Shown: piece after piece, positions 27,219 through 36,436 of the stretch
How the letters are laid out: each line of letters opens with the position of its first letter
Numbering within the stretch: the first letter of the stretch is position 1
Source of the DNA: Acidaminobacter sp.
GTDB taxonomy: Bacteria > Bacillota > Clostridia > Peptostreptococcales > Acidaminobacteraceae
Assembly: GCF_030247605.1 (NCBI RefSeq)
Contig: NZ_JAOTSB010000005.1
Location: forward strand, 97,083-161,082
Direction of reading: 5' to 3'
DNA length: 64,000 nt
Notes under the pieces: generated by a model
Databases searched by the model: none
Seen by the model: only the letters and a program-made list of their open reading frames with translations
Told to the model about the DNA's origin: nothing
Translations under genes and position numbers: made by a program

Positions 27219-27731
27219 TTATTCAGCGCTAACCTGATACATGATTTCATTTCGTCTCATAAACGCCGGCGTAAATGGCGGATTATATCTCGCTATAGTC
27301 AATTCAGAGAGGATCTTCCACCCGTGAAGGCGGATCCAGTCCTCAAGCTGCCTCTGATGCGACTTGAATCTCTCTTCACTCCAGCTTCCTGAAAACCTGA
27401 TCACCGCGAAAGTACCTCCAACCCGCTCTTTGACGCTCACATTTGGATCCTTGGGCTTTGGCAGTGTTTCCAGTGTGTACTGTGACGGCATTACAAAAGC
27501 CGTGGTGAAATAGTCATCTCCCTGGCGGTTGATGACGGGGGAAGTCATAGAAATTTTCTGCTCTGTCTGATTTTGGCCACTAATGTAATTGAATATTTCC
27601 TGAAAACCGGAATTCAAATCACCGCTTCGACCTCTGACAACTTCCGCTACGATCAGTGATGGATATCTTCTTAGCTCCAAGGCGCCTTCTGAAAGAATCA
27701 CTTTATAATCCGGCTGCTCGATCCATGACAT
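27219..27731 (-). CDS. SOUL family heme-binding protein
   Basis: A 170-residue SOUL/HBP protein. Recognised by MSWIEQPDYKVILSEGALELRRYPSLIVAEV, KISMTSPVIN, FTTAFVMPSQYTLETLPKP and AVIRFSGSW. Family members bind heme or related tetrapyrroles. It lies between the AOR leader and the PBP gene, in the same direction. GGGGAG lies 11 bases before the ATG. Physiological role is unknown. Confidence 0.88.
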   Translation of the reverse strand: MSWIEQPDYKVILSEGALELRRYPSLIVAEVVRGRSGDLNSGFQEIFNYISGQNQTEQKISMTSPVINRQGDDYFTTAFVMPSQYTLETLPKPKDPNVSVKERVGGTFAVIRFSGSWSEERFKSHQRQLEDWIRLHGWKILSELTIARYNPPFTPAFMRRNEIMYQVSAE

Positions 27732-27793
27732 CTGAAATCACACTCCCCAATACTCAACTACAGAAGGTAAGGTGCGTTTACAAGAACTGTTAA

Positions 27794-29230
27794 TTACTCA
27801 GACTCTGACAGCTTCAGCCAGGCGGACATCACTTTTGCCGCCACCGGGGCTGCTGCCCGACCTCCGCCTTCACCGCGGTATTCCAGCAGAACCGCCACGG
27901 CAATTTGTGGATCCTCTGCAGGCGCGAAGCCAATAAACCATGCATGGTCCTTGCTGTCACTCTCTGTACTTTTTTCGTTTTGAGCAGTGCCGGTTTTGCC
28001 GGCCACTTGAACACCGGAAATCTGAGCCCTTGTTCCGGTGCCTTCCTCGACGACGCTGACCATCATAGCTTTAAGTTCGGCGGCCGTCTCAGCGCTGACC
28101 ATATCATAGAGGCTCTTCGCATCTGTCGTTCTTAAAAGGCTGCCTTCCTCTTTTTCTACTGATTTGACCAAATAAGGCTGCATAATCGTGCCATTGTTCG
28201 CAATACCGGCGGCCACCATGGCCATTTGCAGCGGTGATACCAACAGCTTGCCCTGGCCTATGCCGGTCGCGGCCAGCTCAGTTTTGCCCATGCTTTTATC
28301 GCCAATCCGGCTGTCTGTCCGCGGCAAATCAAACTCAAAAGACTTGGTGATCCCTGCGTCTTTTGCCTTATCTATTAAGGCTGAAGCGCCAATCTTCTGA
28401 GACAATTCAGCAAAATAGACATTGCTTGAAACAGTCAGGGCCTTATGAAGATCAACGTCACCATGGGCCTTTTCACCGGCGTTGGAGAACGTCATCCCGT
28501 CAATGACTGTAGTCCCCAGATCCTCGGTCGTATAATCCCCCTTGCCGGCTTCAATCGCCGCCGCGGCTGTAATGACCTTAAAGATGGAGCCGGGCGGATA
28601 AAGTCCCATAGTTGCTCTAGGCAGCAGCGGACTGTTTTCGTTTTCAATTAACGTCTTCCAATTTTCTTCAAGTTTTGAGGCATTGGGATTGAAATCCGGG
28701 GTGGAGACCATAGCCAAAATCTCTCCCGTTTTGGGATCCAGCGCCACAACCGCGCCATGACGGTCTCCAAGCTGTTCTCTTGCAACAACTTGAAGTGCAT
28801 GACTGATGGTCAGGCGCAAGTCATAACCTTTTGGGGTTTCTTCCGACAGCATCTTCTGGATTTGCTGAAAGAATTCAAGATTTGACTTCCCAATAAGTTC
28901 GCTATTATACTTTGCTTCCAGCAATGTTTTCCCATACACTGCAGAGTTATAGCCAATGATATGTGCATAAAGCCTTTTTTCCGGATAATTCCTGATCTTT
29001 GAATTTTCTGAAGGCAGGGTTTCCGCAAGGACTTCACCCTTTCGGTCTACAATTCTGCCCCGCAGAACCTCCTCTTCCTCTGCGATCAGACGTTTATTAA
29101 AAGCGTTTCCCATGATGTCATTTTTGCCTCTGAGCTCAAACCAAGTCAAAGAGGTGATTAAAAGACCAAAGAGCACACCCGCCAAAACCAGACTGTGCAG
29201 GATTCGGCTATTGATTGTATCCAGTTTCAA
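27794..29230 (-). CDS. Class B penicillin-binding protein (peptidoglycan transpeptidase)
   Basis: Crosslinks peptidoglycan outside the membrane. About 478 residues: an N-terminal membrane anchor (ILHSLVLAGVLFGLLITSLTW), a PBP dimerisation region (RGRIVDRKGEVLAE; YPEKRLYAHIIGY) and a transpeptidase domain with PPGSIFK (S-x-x-K), TVSSNVYF (SxN) and AGKTGTAQ (KTG). The TTG at 29230 lies nine bases after AGGAGG and gives a sensible short cytoplasmic tail; the frame continues upstream inside ftsW. It overlaps that gene by 23 bases, so a matched FtsW/PBP pair is coupled. Confidence 0.92.
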   Translation of the reverse strand: MKLDTINSRILHSLVLAGVLFGLLITSLTWFELRGKNDIMGNAFNKRLIAEEEEVLRGRIVDRKGEVLAETLPSENSKIRNYPEKRLYAHIIGYNSAVYGKTLLEAKYNSELIGKSNLEFFQQIQKMLSEETPKGYDLRLTISHALQVVAREQLGDRHGAVVALDPKTGEILAMVSTPDFNPNASKLEENWKTLIENENSPLLPRATMGLYPPGSIFKVITAAAAIEAGKGDYTTEDLGTTVIDGMTFSNAGEKAHGDVDLHKALTVSSNVYFAELSQKIGASALIDKAKDAGITKSFEFDLPRTDSRIGDKSMGKTELAATGIGQGKLLVSPLQMAMVAAGIANNGTIMQPYLVKSVEKEEGSLLRTTDAKSLYDMVSAETAAELKAMMVSVVEEGTGTRAQISGVQVAGKTGTAQNEKSTESDSKDHAWFIGFAPAEDPQIAVAVLLEYRGEGGGRAAAPVAAKVMSAWLKLSESE

Positions 29231-30491
29231 GTTGAGCCGCCTCCTTGCGCAGTATTTGGCCGGACAACGCCTGCAGAAGTCCCAAGGTCGCAAAGCTCGA
29301 GACCATGGATGAACCTCCATAACTCAAGAATGGCAAAGTAATGCCCGTCAGCGGGATCAGCTTTATGACGCCGCCTATGATGATAAACGTCTGATAGCCT
29401 ATTGTCATGGTCAGTCCAAAGGCGACCGCCTTCATGTATCTGTCTTCAATCCTGAGGGCAAGCTTCATGCCTCTGTACAAGAGGATAAAAAACAGCATGA
29501 TGACGGCGATCCCGCCCAATATGCCCAGCTCTTCGCAGATGGCCGCGAAGATAAAATCTGTTCTGACTGCAGGAATGAATTTGGGATACCCCATTCCCAA
29601 ACCGCTTCCGAAAAAGCCGCCTGATCCAATGGCAAAAAGTGACTGTGTAATCTGATAGCCTGTTCCGCCTATATCGATCCACGGGTCAAGCCAGGTATCA
29701 ACGCGAACTTCAATATGGCTGACCGTTTTAAAAGCGACAAATCCAAGCACTGAAACAAGCCCCAAATTATAGACCGTGAAGAGAATGTCGCGTTCAAAGA
29801 CATATATAAAGGTCAGGTAAACGCCAAAAATCAGCATGGCAGTCCCAAACTCCCGTTGAATCGCAAAGAAGCCCATGAGGACGTAGACTAGACCCATCAT
29901 GACAAATTTGGGATCAATCTCACGGCCGGACCATTTGACTCTGAGGCGCTCAGGGGTTGTCACACACGCAGCCATGAAAAAGACAAACACGATTTTACCG
30001 AGCTCGGAGGGTTGAAATGTATGACCGCCAAGCTTCAGCCAGTTTCTCGCTCCATTGATCTCTGTGCCAAAGATCAGGGTAATCGCGAACAAAGCTATCA
30101 GCAGACCGTAGTGGAAGAAGACAGACCTGAAGCGTCCATGGAGCGTTGCATACAGGACGTAAACCATAAGATAGACTAACACACCAATAAGAATCCAGTT
30201 GAACTGTTTGACGCCATTGACCGGTGAGAGTCGATACTGCATGGCTTGACCAAGGCTTATCAGCATGGCCACAATGGTCCAAAGATAAGGATCCCCAAGA
30301 CGGTTGAAACGGATTACCCAACCGACAAAATATATAAGCAGCAGCAGCGAGGCCCCCATAATCAAGGGGATAAAATCTATGGGGCTTCCCATCAGTGTAA
30401 GCTGACCGAAAAGAACCAATATGGTCAGCGCGACCAGGTGAAGAGGTCCCCAGAAGTGAGTATACAGCGATGTTCCGGTTTTCGCCTTCAT
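29208..30491 (-). CDS. FtsW/RodA/SpoVE family peptidoglycan polymerase
   Basis: SEDS glycosyltransferase of about 427 residues with ten or so membrane helices. Family signatures include NGARNWLKLGGHTFQPSELGKI, AIGSGGFFGSGLGMGYPKFIP, DFIFAAICEELG and LTGITLPFLSYGGSSMVSSF. Partner of the PBP encoded directly downstream. The ATG at 30491 is eight bases from GGAAGG, better than the two starts at 30500 and 30497. The FHA gene just upstream overlaps this start region. Whether it serves division, elongation or sporulation cannot be told. Confidence 0.92.
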   Translation of the reverse strand: MKAKTGTSLYTHFWGPLHLVALTILVLFGQLTLMGSPIDFIPLIMGASLLLLIYFVGWVIRFNRLGDPYLWTIVAMLISLGQAMQYRLSPVNGVKQFNWILIGVLVYLMVYVLYATLHGRFRSVFFHYGLLIALFAITLIFGTEINGARNWLKLGGHTFQPSELGKIVFVFFMAACVTTPERLRVKWSGREIDPKFVMMGLVYVLMGFFAIQREFGTAMLIFGVYLTFIYVFERDILFTVYNLGLVSVLGFVAFKTVSHIEVRVDTWLDPWIDIGGTGYQITQSLFAIGSGGFFGSGLGMGYPKFIPAVRTDFIFAAICEELGILGGIAVIMLFFILLYRGMKLALRIEDRYMKAVAFGLTMTIGYQTFIIIGGVIKLIPLTGITLPFLSYGGSSMVSSFATLGLLQALSGQILRKEAAQLETGYNQ

Positions 30492-30496
30492 CCCCA

Positions 30497-30943
30497 TCAC
30501 CTTCCGCCTTCAGAAAAGACGAGATCTATCCTGCCCAGTGAGACCTTGTCACCGTCTTTAAGTTCGATGCGTCTTTCCAGTTTTTTGCCGTTGAGCAACG
30601 TTCCATTGGCGGATTCGAGATCCTCAACAAAAAATTTGTCCCCGACTTTGTCTATGCGTACATGCTCTGACGACACGTAAGGGTCCGGCAAAATAATCAG
30701 ACATTTTTTGGATCGACCGATCAGGGACTCCGGTCTCAAAATAGGATAAATCTCAGCTATGGATTGAGCGCCTTTTGTGCCCATGGGCGTCATAAGCTTC
30801 AGATGGGGCAGCAGAGCCGCAACCGAGTCTCTGCCCATCAGCATGCGGATGTCCGTGTAAATTAATTGAACAATTTTATAGATAAAGACGTATATGATCA
30901 CAACCAGGACATATTTTGCAGCCATTGAGATTAATTCGACCAT
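30497..30943 (-). CDS. Membrane-anchored FHA domain protein
   Basis: A 148-residue protein with an N-terminal membrane helix (KYVLVVIIYVFIYKIVQLIY) and a cytoplasmic FHA domain: LIGRSKKCLIILPDPYVSSEHV, FVEDLESANGTLLNG and DGDKVSLG. FHA domains bind phosphothreonine, so it may link Ser/Thr kinase signalling to the FtsW/PBP pair encoded downstream. GAGGTG lies before the ATG. First gene of this three-gene cluster. Confidence 0.9.
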   Translation of the reverse strand: MVELISMAAKYVLVVIIYVFIYKIVQLIYTDIRMLMGRDSVAALLPHLKLMTPMGTKGAQSIAEIYPILRPESLIGRSKKCLIILPDPYVSSEHVRIDKVGDKFFVEDLESANGTLLNGKKLERRIELKDGDKVSLGRIDLVFSEGGR

Positions 30944-31247
30944 ATCAACACCTCACTTTCCTAAATTTCTCATAAGTCGTGTTGGCCTATGGCGAGCAGA
31001 CTTATCCTGACTTCATTATATCCTATTCCTTGAAAACAGAAGTGAAGAATTTACAACAGAATTTCTACATTCTCGAAATTCTTCTTAATGAGTTCATGTG
31101 TATTTTGGTATGACACAAAATATTATTTCTCTATTAAATAATCTAGTTCATATTGTTTAAATTAAATGTGGTATTTGAGGCTAATTTGCATATTTTTTAT
31201 CACTAGTGTATAATGTATTTAATTGCATTAAAAGGAGTGTGAAATTT
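30944..31247. other. Divergent promoter region between the FHA and GNAT genes
   Basis: AT-rich, no gene. On the plus strand TTGCAT (31186-31191), 17 bases and TATAAT (31209-31214) form the GNAT promoter. On the minus strand TATAAT (31020-31015) about 75 bases before the FHA gene is a possible -10, with no good -35. Nothing else stands out. Confidence 0.6.
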
Positions 31248-31787
31248 ATGTTAGAAGAAATCAGAAAACTACCCCAAAAAGTGGTCGAAAACCTGGATGG
31301 TGACATAGGCAATCTCAAAGTATATTTAGTGCAGGATTATGACCTTCAATTTCTGAAGCGTATGGTGACCTTTGGTCTTGGCATATTTGGAGATTTGGGG
31401 ATGGACGAGTGGGGATTGGTGCCTCAGGTCCGTCACGGCAACGTTTTCGTTCTTAAAGAGGAAGACAAAAAGCGTCTGATTGGAATTGCGATCCTCATGA
31501 GAGATTGGGAGAATACAGATATGTGTTACCTCTTCGATTATGCTATTGCCGAAGATTTTCAGGGTCAGGGTCTTGGCTATCATTTCCTGGTATCAATATG
31601 CAAAAACCTTTACGAACAGGATTTCAAATCTATGAGTTTAACTGTTGACGTCGAAAATCAGCCTGCCATCAAGCTCTACAAAGACAAGATGGGCTTTGAA
31701 ATAGCAGAGCACCGCAAAGACGAATACGGGAAAGGCCACGACCGCTACATCATGAAGCTGGACCTGAGTAAGTTTAAGAAGATTTAG
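31248..31787 (+). CDS. GNAT family N-acetyltransferase
   Basis: A 179-residue acetyltransferase. The acetyl-CoA motif is FDYAIAEDFQGQGLGYHFL (R/QxxGxG/A type, here QGQGLG), followed by SMSLTVDVENQPAIKLYKDKMGF, typical of motif B. The ATG at 31248 follows AGGAG by ~10 bases and a strong promoter. A near-perfect terminator follows. Acceptor substrate unknown. Confidence 0.85.
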   Translation: MLEEIRKLPQKVVENLDGDIGNLKVYLVQDYDLQFLKRMVTFGLGIFGDLGMDEWGLVPQVRHGNVFVLKEEDKKRLIGIAILMRDWENTDMCYLFDYAIAEDFQGQGLGYHFLVSICKNLYEQDFKSMSLTVDVENQPAIKLYKDKMGFEIAEHRKDEYGKGHDRYIMKLDLSKFKKI

Positions 31788-31797
31788 TACCATGTAA

Positions 31798-31845
31798 AAA
31801 ACCTCTCCGCATCACCTTGTCCCCAAGGTGATGCGGAGAGGTTTT
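31798..31845. terminator. Bidirectional terminator with 21-bp stem
   Basis: Perfect arms 31798-31818 and 31825-31845 (AAAACCTCTCCGC.../...GCGGAGAGGTTTT) around a GTCCCC loop, with A-run and T-run at the ends. It lies between the convergent GNAT and nitroreductase genes and can serve both. Confidence 0.92.
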
Positions 31846-31891
31846 CTCCATTTGAAGTGTCAGTTAACCTTGAAATATTCCAAAGACACAG

Positions 31892-32671
31892 CTAAAGCCT
31901 GCGTCCATCCCACTTCTTAAGCGCCACTCTCACGGAACGTGCCATCTCTTTACTGAACTGCGCCCCCGTCTTTCTGGCGTAAAACATCTGGGCAAAGTTC
32001 TCAGCGCCATAACGGTTTTTCTCGACAAACTCCTTTGCTTTGTCCTCGAACATCCTTTCAAGTTCCTCAGGCGTCAGTTTCCTGTACCGCTCCTCGAAAA
32101 CAAGGAATTCGCGCTTGAACCGTTTTTGCTGAACCCTCACCGTGTGTGGCTCATAATACCCCAGACAAAGCATGCAGACCGGAAAAACCCAGTCCTCGAG
32201 ACCTAGCAGTTCTTTATGATACTCATAATTCTCCATGATATCCCCAATATAACACGACCCAATTCCAAGAGATTCTGCAGCTATCACAGCATTTTGAGCC
32301 GCAATTAATGCATCCTCACAGGCCAGTATTAAATCAGACTCCTGAGGCGCTTCAAAGGACAGCCCCGTGTGCTTGGCAAACACCTTTACATCTTGCGCCG
32401 AGAAGTAGTCAAACCATTTTTGCTGATCCGCAGCAAAAATCAATATCACCGGTGCTTTGGCTATAAAGGGCTGAAAATCACAGCTTTCACTTAAAGTTTC
32501 CTTGGTTTTGGGATCTCTGATCATTATGATCGAATAGAGGCACTGATTTCCTGCCGTTGGCGCGGCAATGGCAGCCTCCAGAATCAAATCCAGGTGTTCA
32601 TCTGAAATTGGACGATCTGCGTACTTTCTCAGGGAAACGCGGTTGTGAATAATATCAAGCACCGTATTCAA
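31892..32671 (-). CDS. Nitroreductase family protein
   Basis: FMN-dependent NAD(P)H oxidoreductase fold, about 259 residues. The start NTVLDIIHNRVSLRKYADRPIS, the AAIAAPTAGNQ FMN contact, AAESLGIGSCYIGDI and the LCLGYYEP region fit the family. The C-terminal ~60 residues are an extension. The TTG at 32671 lies eight bases from AGGAG; a GTG three codons earlier is too close. Substrate unknown. Confidence 0.88.
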   Translation of the reverse strand: MNTVLDIIHNRVSLRKYADRPISDEHLDLILEAAIAAPTAGNQCLYSIIMIRDPKTKETLSESCDFQPFIAKAPVILIFAADQQKWFDYFSAQDVKVFAKHTGLSFEAPQESDLILACEDALIAAQNAVIAAESLGIGSCYIGDIMENYEYHKELLGLEDWVFPVCMLCLGYYEPHTVRVQQKRFKREFLVFEERYRKLTPEELERMFEDKAKEFVEKNRYGAENFAQMFYARKTGAQFSKEMARSVRVALKKWDGRRL

Positions 32672-32724
32672 GAGCGCCACTCCTCTCTGATTAACCCCTC
32701 TTACAGGGGGATTGACTAGCTGTT

Positions 32725-32937
32725 ATGATTGTATTCTGGGGGTTAATCCTATCTGCTGTCATACTGGAATTTCGAAATCCGGTTGGTATTTGGCTATCGC
32801 TTTTCAGGCTGGTCCTATTTATTGCTGCACTTAGCCTGCTCCTTCAGAATTTTTACGCCAACCGTACCTGGTGTACAACACTTTGCCCTATGGGGACACT
32901 CTACACAAAAACAATTCAACATTCATCCAATACCTAA
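32725..32937 (+). CDS. Small membrane protein with a CxxxCP motif (possible remnant of a 4Fe-4S membrane protein)
   Basis: A 70-residue frame: two hydrophobic segments (MIVFWGLILSAVILEF; LSLFRLVLFIAALSLLL) followed by WCTTLCPMGTLY, like the WCxxxCPxGxL start of the polyferredoxin domain in NapH/YccM-type proteins, but it stops soon after. Only a distant GGGGG precedes the ATG. It is either a small free-standing protein or the stump of a larger gene. Confidence 0.4.
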   Translation: MIVFWGLILSAVILEFRNPVGIWLSLFRLVLFIAALSLLLQNFYANRTWCTTLCPMGTLYTKTIQHSSNT

Positions 32938-33000
32938 TTTGACCGTACTCAAACACATTTTGTGAGCTTCGACTAACCTGCCCAATCCTAATTCCAATGC

Positions 33001-33396
33001 TCACTTGTTGGAATACTTCAAGATCTCGTTCTCGATCAAATACCAGCGCTGAACCAAATTCTCGAGTCTGAAATAATGCAGCACATAGGCGCCTGTCAGA
33101 ACAGACAAGATGAGTACCAAGATCCAAACTGATGCCTTCTCCGGCAGATAGAGCGCTGCTCCAAAAGAAAACAAAAGCGCTGTGACCGTCATCATGAGAA
33201 CCAATAGATGCACCAGCCGCTCGTGCTGAAGCCATTTGAGCCGCTCAACAAATAGGGTGTAGACCTCAGCTGCAGGCTTGCCCGCTGCCAGCTCAGCCCT
33301 GAACTCATTCTCCCAGAGCCCGGCCTGCTTCAGCACGTCAATCCCAAATTTACGGCTTTTAAGCTTTGATTCTTTCTCATTATCAAGTCTAGACAA
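33001..33396 (-). CDS. Hypothetical protein with two membrane helices
   Basis: About 131 residues, not recognised. N-terminal soluble part rich in Lys and Glu (KFGIDVLKQAGLWENEF), then two hydrophobic helices (LVHLLVLMMTVTALLFSFGAALYL; VWILVLILSVLTGAYVLHYF) and a charged tail. The pair of helices followed by FRLENLVQRWY suggests a small inner-membrane protein. The start may be the TTG at 33396 or a GTG at 33405. Confidence 0.6.
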   Translation of the reverse strand: MSRLDNEKESKLKSRKFGIDVLKQAGLWENEFRAELAAGKPAAEVYTLFVERLKWLQHERLVHLLVLMMTVTALLFSFGAALYLPEKASVWILVLILSVLTGAYVLHYFRLENLVQRWYLIENEILKYSNK

Positions 33397-33547
33397 AGCC
33401 CTCACCCTTTCGCGGCACTCTCAAGTCAAAGCAGGCCTGTTCTCCATTCAATTCTATACCGAACTGCAGAGATTTCAAACATGGAAGATGGGGTCTGCGA
33501 CCAACGCCTATCAACCTCTTCTTTCACCTCGACACCCTCTTCTACCC

Positions 33548-33588
33548 AAAAGGAGCAAAGCACCCACAGCGGGATGCCTTGCTCCTTT
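33548..33588 (-). terminator. Terminator after htpG
   Basis: On the minus strand AAAGGAGCAAGGC pairs with GCTTTGCTCCTTT (arms at 33588-33576 and 33560-33548), ending in TTTT. It lies 30 bases after the htpG stop. Confidence 0.8.
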
Positions 33589-33618
33589 CATTATTCCAGT
33601 CTTTATCTCTTTCAAACC

Positions 33619-35499
33619 CTACTTCATGATCTTAATCATCTGATTCGTAAATTCCACCGGATCTTCAATTGGCAGGCCTTCGATCAGCCGCGCCTGGTTA
33701 TACAAGAGACCGGTATAGAGTTCGAACTTCTCCTGATCTTCCTCAAAGGCCTTCTTCAGGGTCTCAAAGACCTCATGATGGGTGTTGATTTCAAGGACCT
33801 TGTCCGCCTTGATGCCTTCCTGGTTTGGCATGGCGCTCAGGATCTTCTCCATTTCAATGCTGAGTTCGCCATCACTGGCAAGGCAGACCGGATGATGCTT
33901 CAAGCGCTTGGATGCCCTAACCTTTGTAACTTTGTCGCCCAGCTGAGATTTCATGCTGTCGAACAGGGCGGAGAAGGTGGTGGTTTCGGAACCATCGGCA
34001 GACTGCTCTTCTTCGGTCTCTATGCCCAGATCGCCGCCGGAAACGTTCCTGAATTCCTTGTCACTGTAAGACATCAGAACGCGGATCGCGAATTCGTCGA
34101 CGTCATCCGTGAAGTAGAGGATCTCATAGCCCTTGTCGGCGACGAGCTCGGTCTGCGGCATGCGGTCGATGCGCTCTGGCGCGTCACCCGTCGCGTAATA
34201 GATATACTTCTGGGAATCCGCCATGCGGCCCACGTATTCGGCAAGTGTCACCATTTTGCGCTCAGTGCTGGAATAGAAGAGGATCAGATCCTGGAGGTCT
34301 TCTTTGTTGATGCCAAAATCATTGTAGAGGCCAAACTTCAGCTGGCGGCCAAAAGCCTTGAAGAAGGTCTCGTACTTCTCGCGGTCATCCTTCAGCATGG
34401 ACAGGAGCTCATTCTTGATCTTGTTCTTGATGTTCTTGGCAATCAGCTTGAGCTGGCGGTCGTGCTGGAGCATCTCTCTGGAAATGTTGAGGGAGAGGTC
34501 CTCGGAATCCACCATACCTTTGACGAAGCTGAAGTGATCCGGTAGGAGATCGTTGCATTTATGCATGATCATCACGCCGCTGGAGTAAAGCTCCAGGCCC
34601 TTTTCGAACTCGCGGGTGTAATAGTCAAACGGAATGCTCTCCGGAATGTAGAGAATGGCATTGAAGCTGACCTGGCCGGAGGCATTCATATGGATGTATT
34701 TCAGAGGCTTGTCAAAGCCGTAGTGCTTCTCTGAATAGAAGCTCTCGTAGTCCTCCGGCGTGAGCTCGTTTTTATTCTTTCTCCAAATTGGGACCATGCT
34801 GTTGACCGTCTGGAACTCTTTGTAGCTTTCATAGTCGCTCTCTGTGCCCTCTTTCAGCCGGCTGCGGGTGATCTCGAGCTTGATTGGATAGCGGATAAAG
34901 TCTGAGTATTTTTTGATCAGTGCACGCAGGCGGTATTCCTCGAGGTAATCGTCGTAGTGTTCATCCTCGGTATTGGCTTTGATCGTCAGGATGATCTCAG
35001 TCCCTGTAGTATCCTTTTCCGCGGCTTCAATGGTATACCCGTCCGCGCCTTTGGATTCCCACTTCCATGCCTCATGGCTGCCATAAGCGCGGCTGATTAC
35101 TGTGACGTCATCCGCTACCATAAAGGCAGAGTAAAAACCAACGCCAAATTGGCCAATAATGTCATAGCCATCCTTGAGTTCATTCTCTTTTTTGAAGGCG
35201 AGTGAGCCGCTCTTGGCTATAACGCCAAGGTTTTCCTCCATCTCGTCTTTAGTCATGCCTATGCCTGTATCTTTAATTCTAAGAATGCGGTTTTCCTTGT
35301 CCGCGACAATTTCAATGTAATAATCTTCTTTGTAGAAGCTGATGGCTTCGTCCGTCAGCGCCTTGTAATACATTTTGTCAATGGCGTCGCTGGCATTGGA
35401 AATCAACTCTCGAATAAAGATCTCCCGGTGGGTGTAGATGGAATTGATCATCAGGTCTAAAAGTCGCTTCGATTCTGCTTTAAACTGCTTTTTTGCCAC
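33619..35499 (-). CDS. htpG: Chaperone HtpG (Hsp90)
   Basis: ATP-dependent chaperone of 626 residues. The GHKL ATPase motifs are present: [25 protein letters not shown], and [14 protein letters not shown] with the lid. The middle domain has [19 protein letters not shown] and a C-terminal dimerisation part follows. The GTG at 35499 is nine bases from AAGGAG. A degenerate tandem repeat lies in the presumed leader. An hsp20 gene with a CIRCE site is next upstream. Confidence 0.97.
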   Translation of the reverse strand: MAKKQFKAESKRLLDLMINSIYTHREIFIRELISNASDAIDKMYYKALTDEAISFYKEDYYIEIVADKENRILRIKDTGIGMTKDEMEENLGVIAKSGSLAFKKENELKDGYDIIGQFGVGFYSAFMVADDVTVISRAYGSHEAWKWESKGADGYTIEAAEKDTTGTEIILTIKANTEDEHYDDYLEEYRLRALIKKYSDFIRYPIKLEITRSRLKEGTESDYESYKEFQTVNSMVPIWRKNKNELTPEDYESFYSEKHYGFDKPLKYIHMNASGQVSFNAILYIPESIPFDYYTREFEKGLELYSSGVMIMHKCNDLLPDHFSFVKGMVDSEDLSLNISREMLQHDRQLKLIAKNIKNKIKNELLSMLKDDREKYETFFKAFGRQLKFGLYNDFGINKEDLQDLILFYSSTERKMVTLAEYVGRMADSQKYIYYATGDAPERIDRMPQTELVADKGYEILYFTDDVDEFAIRVLMSYSDKEFRNVSGGDLGIETEEEQSADGSETTTFSALFDSMKSQLGDKVTKVRASKRLKHHPVCLASDGELSIEMEKILSAMPNQEGIKADKVLEINTHHEVFETLKKAFEEDQEKFELYTGLLYNQARLIEGLPIEDPVEFTNQMIKIMK

Positions 35500-35544
35500 G
35501 GTTGAACGCTCCTTCTTCTCAATTGAATTTAACTTCTATTTCCT

Positions 35545-35665
35545 TCACTTGTCTTCTGCACTTGTCTTCGCAATTGTCTTCGCAATTGTCTTCTGCACTT
35601 GTCTTCGGACACGTCTTCGCACACGTCTTCGTACATGTCTTCCGCACTTGTCTCCTGCACTAATC
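35545..35665. repeat. Degenerate 12-13-bp tandem repeat before htpG
   Basis: About ten copies around TTGTCTTCGCAA/CTTGTCTTCTGCA, diverging to CGTCTTCGTACA and TAATCTTCCCGC. It lies in the gap between the hsp20 terminator and the htpG ribosome site, so it is probably transcribed in the htpG leader. Frames through it (for example EDVCEDVSED) are repeat translation, not a gene. Confidence 0.7.
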
Positions 35666-35723
35666 TTCCCGCAATCGTCTGTCCACAATTGCCCACGCAC
35701 GCACTCATTCTCCTGCTCCACCG

Positions 35724-35758
35724 CAAAACAAAGCGCCAAGGTGGGGCGACCCTGGCGC
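35724..35758 (-). terminator. Terminator after hsp20
   Basis: Stem GCGCCAGGGT / ACCTTGGCGC (10 pairs, one mismatch) followed by TTTGTTTT on the minus strand, 24 bases after the hsp20 stop. Confidence 0.8.
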
Positions 35759-35781
35759 CAGGCTCATATTTCGGGCGTGCG

Positions 35782-36234
35782 CTATTCGATTTCGATTTTT
35801 TTTGAAACTTCTGTTTTCTTGACCTTTGGTACTATGATGTTCAGCACGCCATCCTCAAACTTTGCCTTGATGTCCTCCGTGCTGGCATCACCCAGATAAA
35901 CCGTGCGCTGCATGGAGCAATAGCGGCGCTCTTTATGAACGTAGTTCTTCTTTTCTTCCTCTGTTTTTTCTTCGCGCTTGATGCCTATGGTCAGCCTGCC
36001 TTCATTCATATCCAGCGAGATTTCTTCTTTTTTAACCCCTGGCAGATCCGCATCAATTTTGTAGTGATCTTCCGCCTCTTCCACGTCCAATTTAAACGTG
36101 TCGCGCATCAGGCTGCGTGAAGGCATCCAGTTATCGTTAAAAAAGTCATCAAGCATGTTGGTGAAGTCATCTAACCCACGCGGCCTGAGCGTGAGATTCG
36201 AACGCCTTTGGTTGAAAGGAACGAGTCCTGACAT
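35782..36234 (-). CDS. Small heat-shock protein (Hsp20/alpha-crystallin)
   Basis: Holding chaperone of 150 residues. The alpha-crystallin domain covers ~40-145: FKLDVEEAEDHYKIDADLPGVKKEEI, GRLTIGIKREE, and the C-terminal AKFEDGVLNIIVPKV. AAGGAG lies nine bases before the ATG at 36234. Upstream are a sigma-A promoter and a perfect CIRCE operator, so HrcA control is expected. Confidence 0.95.
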   Translation of the reverse strand: MSGLVPFNQRRSNLTLRPRGLDDFTNMLDDFFNDNWMPSRSLMRDTFKLDVEEAEDHYKIDADLPGVKKEEISLDMNEGRLTIGIKREEKTEEEKKNYVHKERRYCSMQRTVYLGDASTEDIKAKFEDGVLNIIVPKVKKTEVSKKIEIE

Positions 36235-36309
36235 GATTAACAACTCCTTTTTATTCAGATTTGTATTTAGAAGCTTTAGGTTAAGGTTTCAACTTCATGA
36301 GTGAGGTTG

Positions 36310-36336
36310 TTAGCACTCGCGCCCCTCGAGTGCTAA
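36310..36336. promoter_or_regulatory. CIRCE operator (HrcA site) upstream of hsp20
   Basis: Perfect TTAGCACTC-N9-GAGTGCTAA at 36310-36336, the binding site of the heat-shock repressor HrcA. It lies between the -10 element (~36350) and the hsp20 start at 36234. Confidence 0.96.
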
Positions 36337-36345
36337 TCTCTAATT

Positions 36346-36376
36346 ATTATATACACCTTTTCGAAAAAAATGTCAA
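36346..36376 (-). promoter_or_regulatory. Promoter of hsp20
   Basis: On the minus strand TTGACA (36376-36371), then 17 bases to TATATA (36353-36348) or 19 to TATAAT (36351-36346). CIRCE follows directly, as expected for HrcA repression of a sigma-A promoter. Confidence 0.7.
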
Positions 36377-36436
36377 TAATCCTCTGTTATTTTTACCCCA
36401 CCTCACTTCATTTTTTCTTCCCTGGTTCTGCACCAC

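Noticed and set aside
33481..34545. 354-codon plus-strand frame opposite htpG
   Set aside because: Shadow of the htpG coding frame; no family features or ribosome site.
35529..35739. Frames such as EDVCEDVSED on the minus strand before htpG
   Set aside because: They translate a degenerate tandem repeat, without ribosome site or family.
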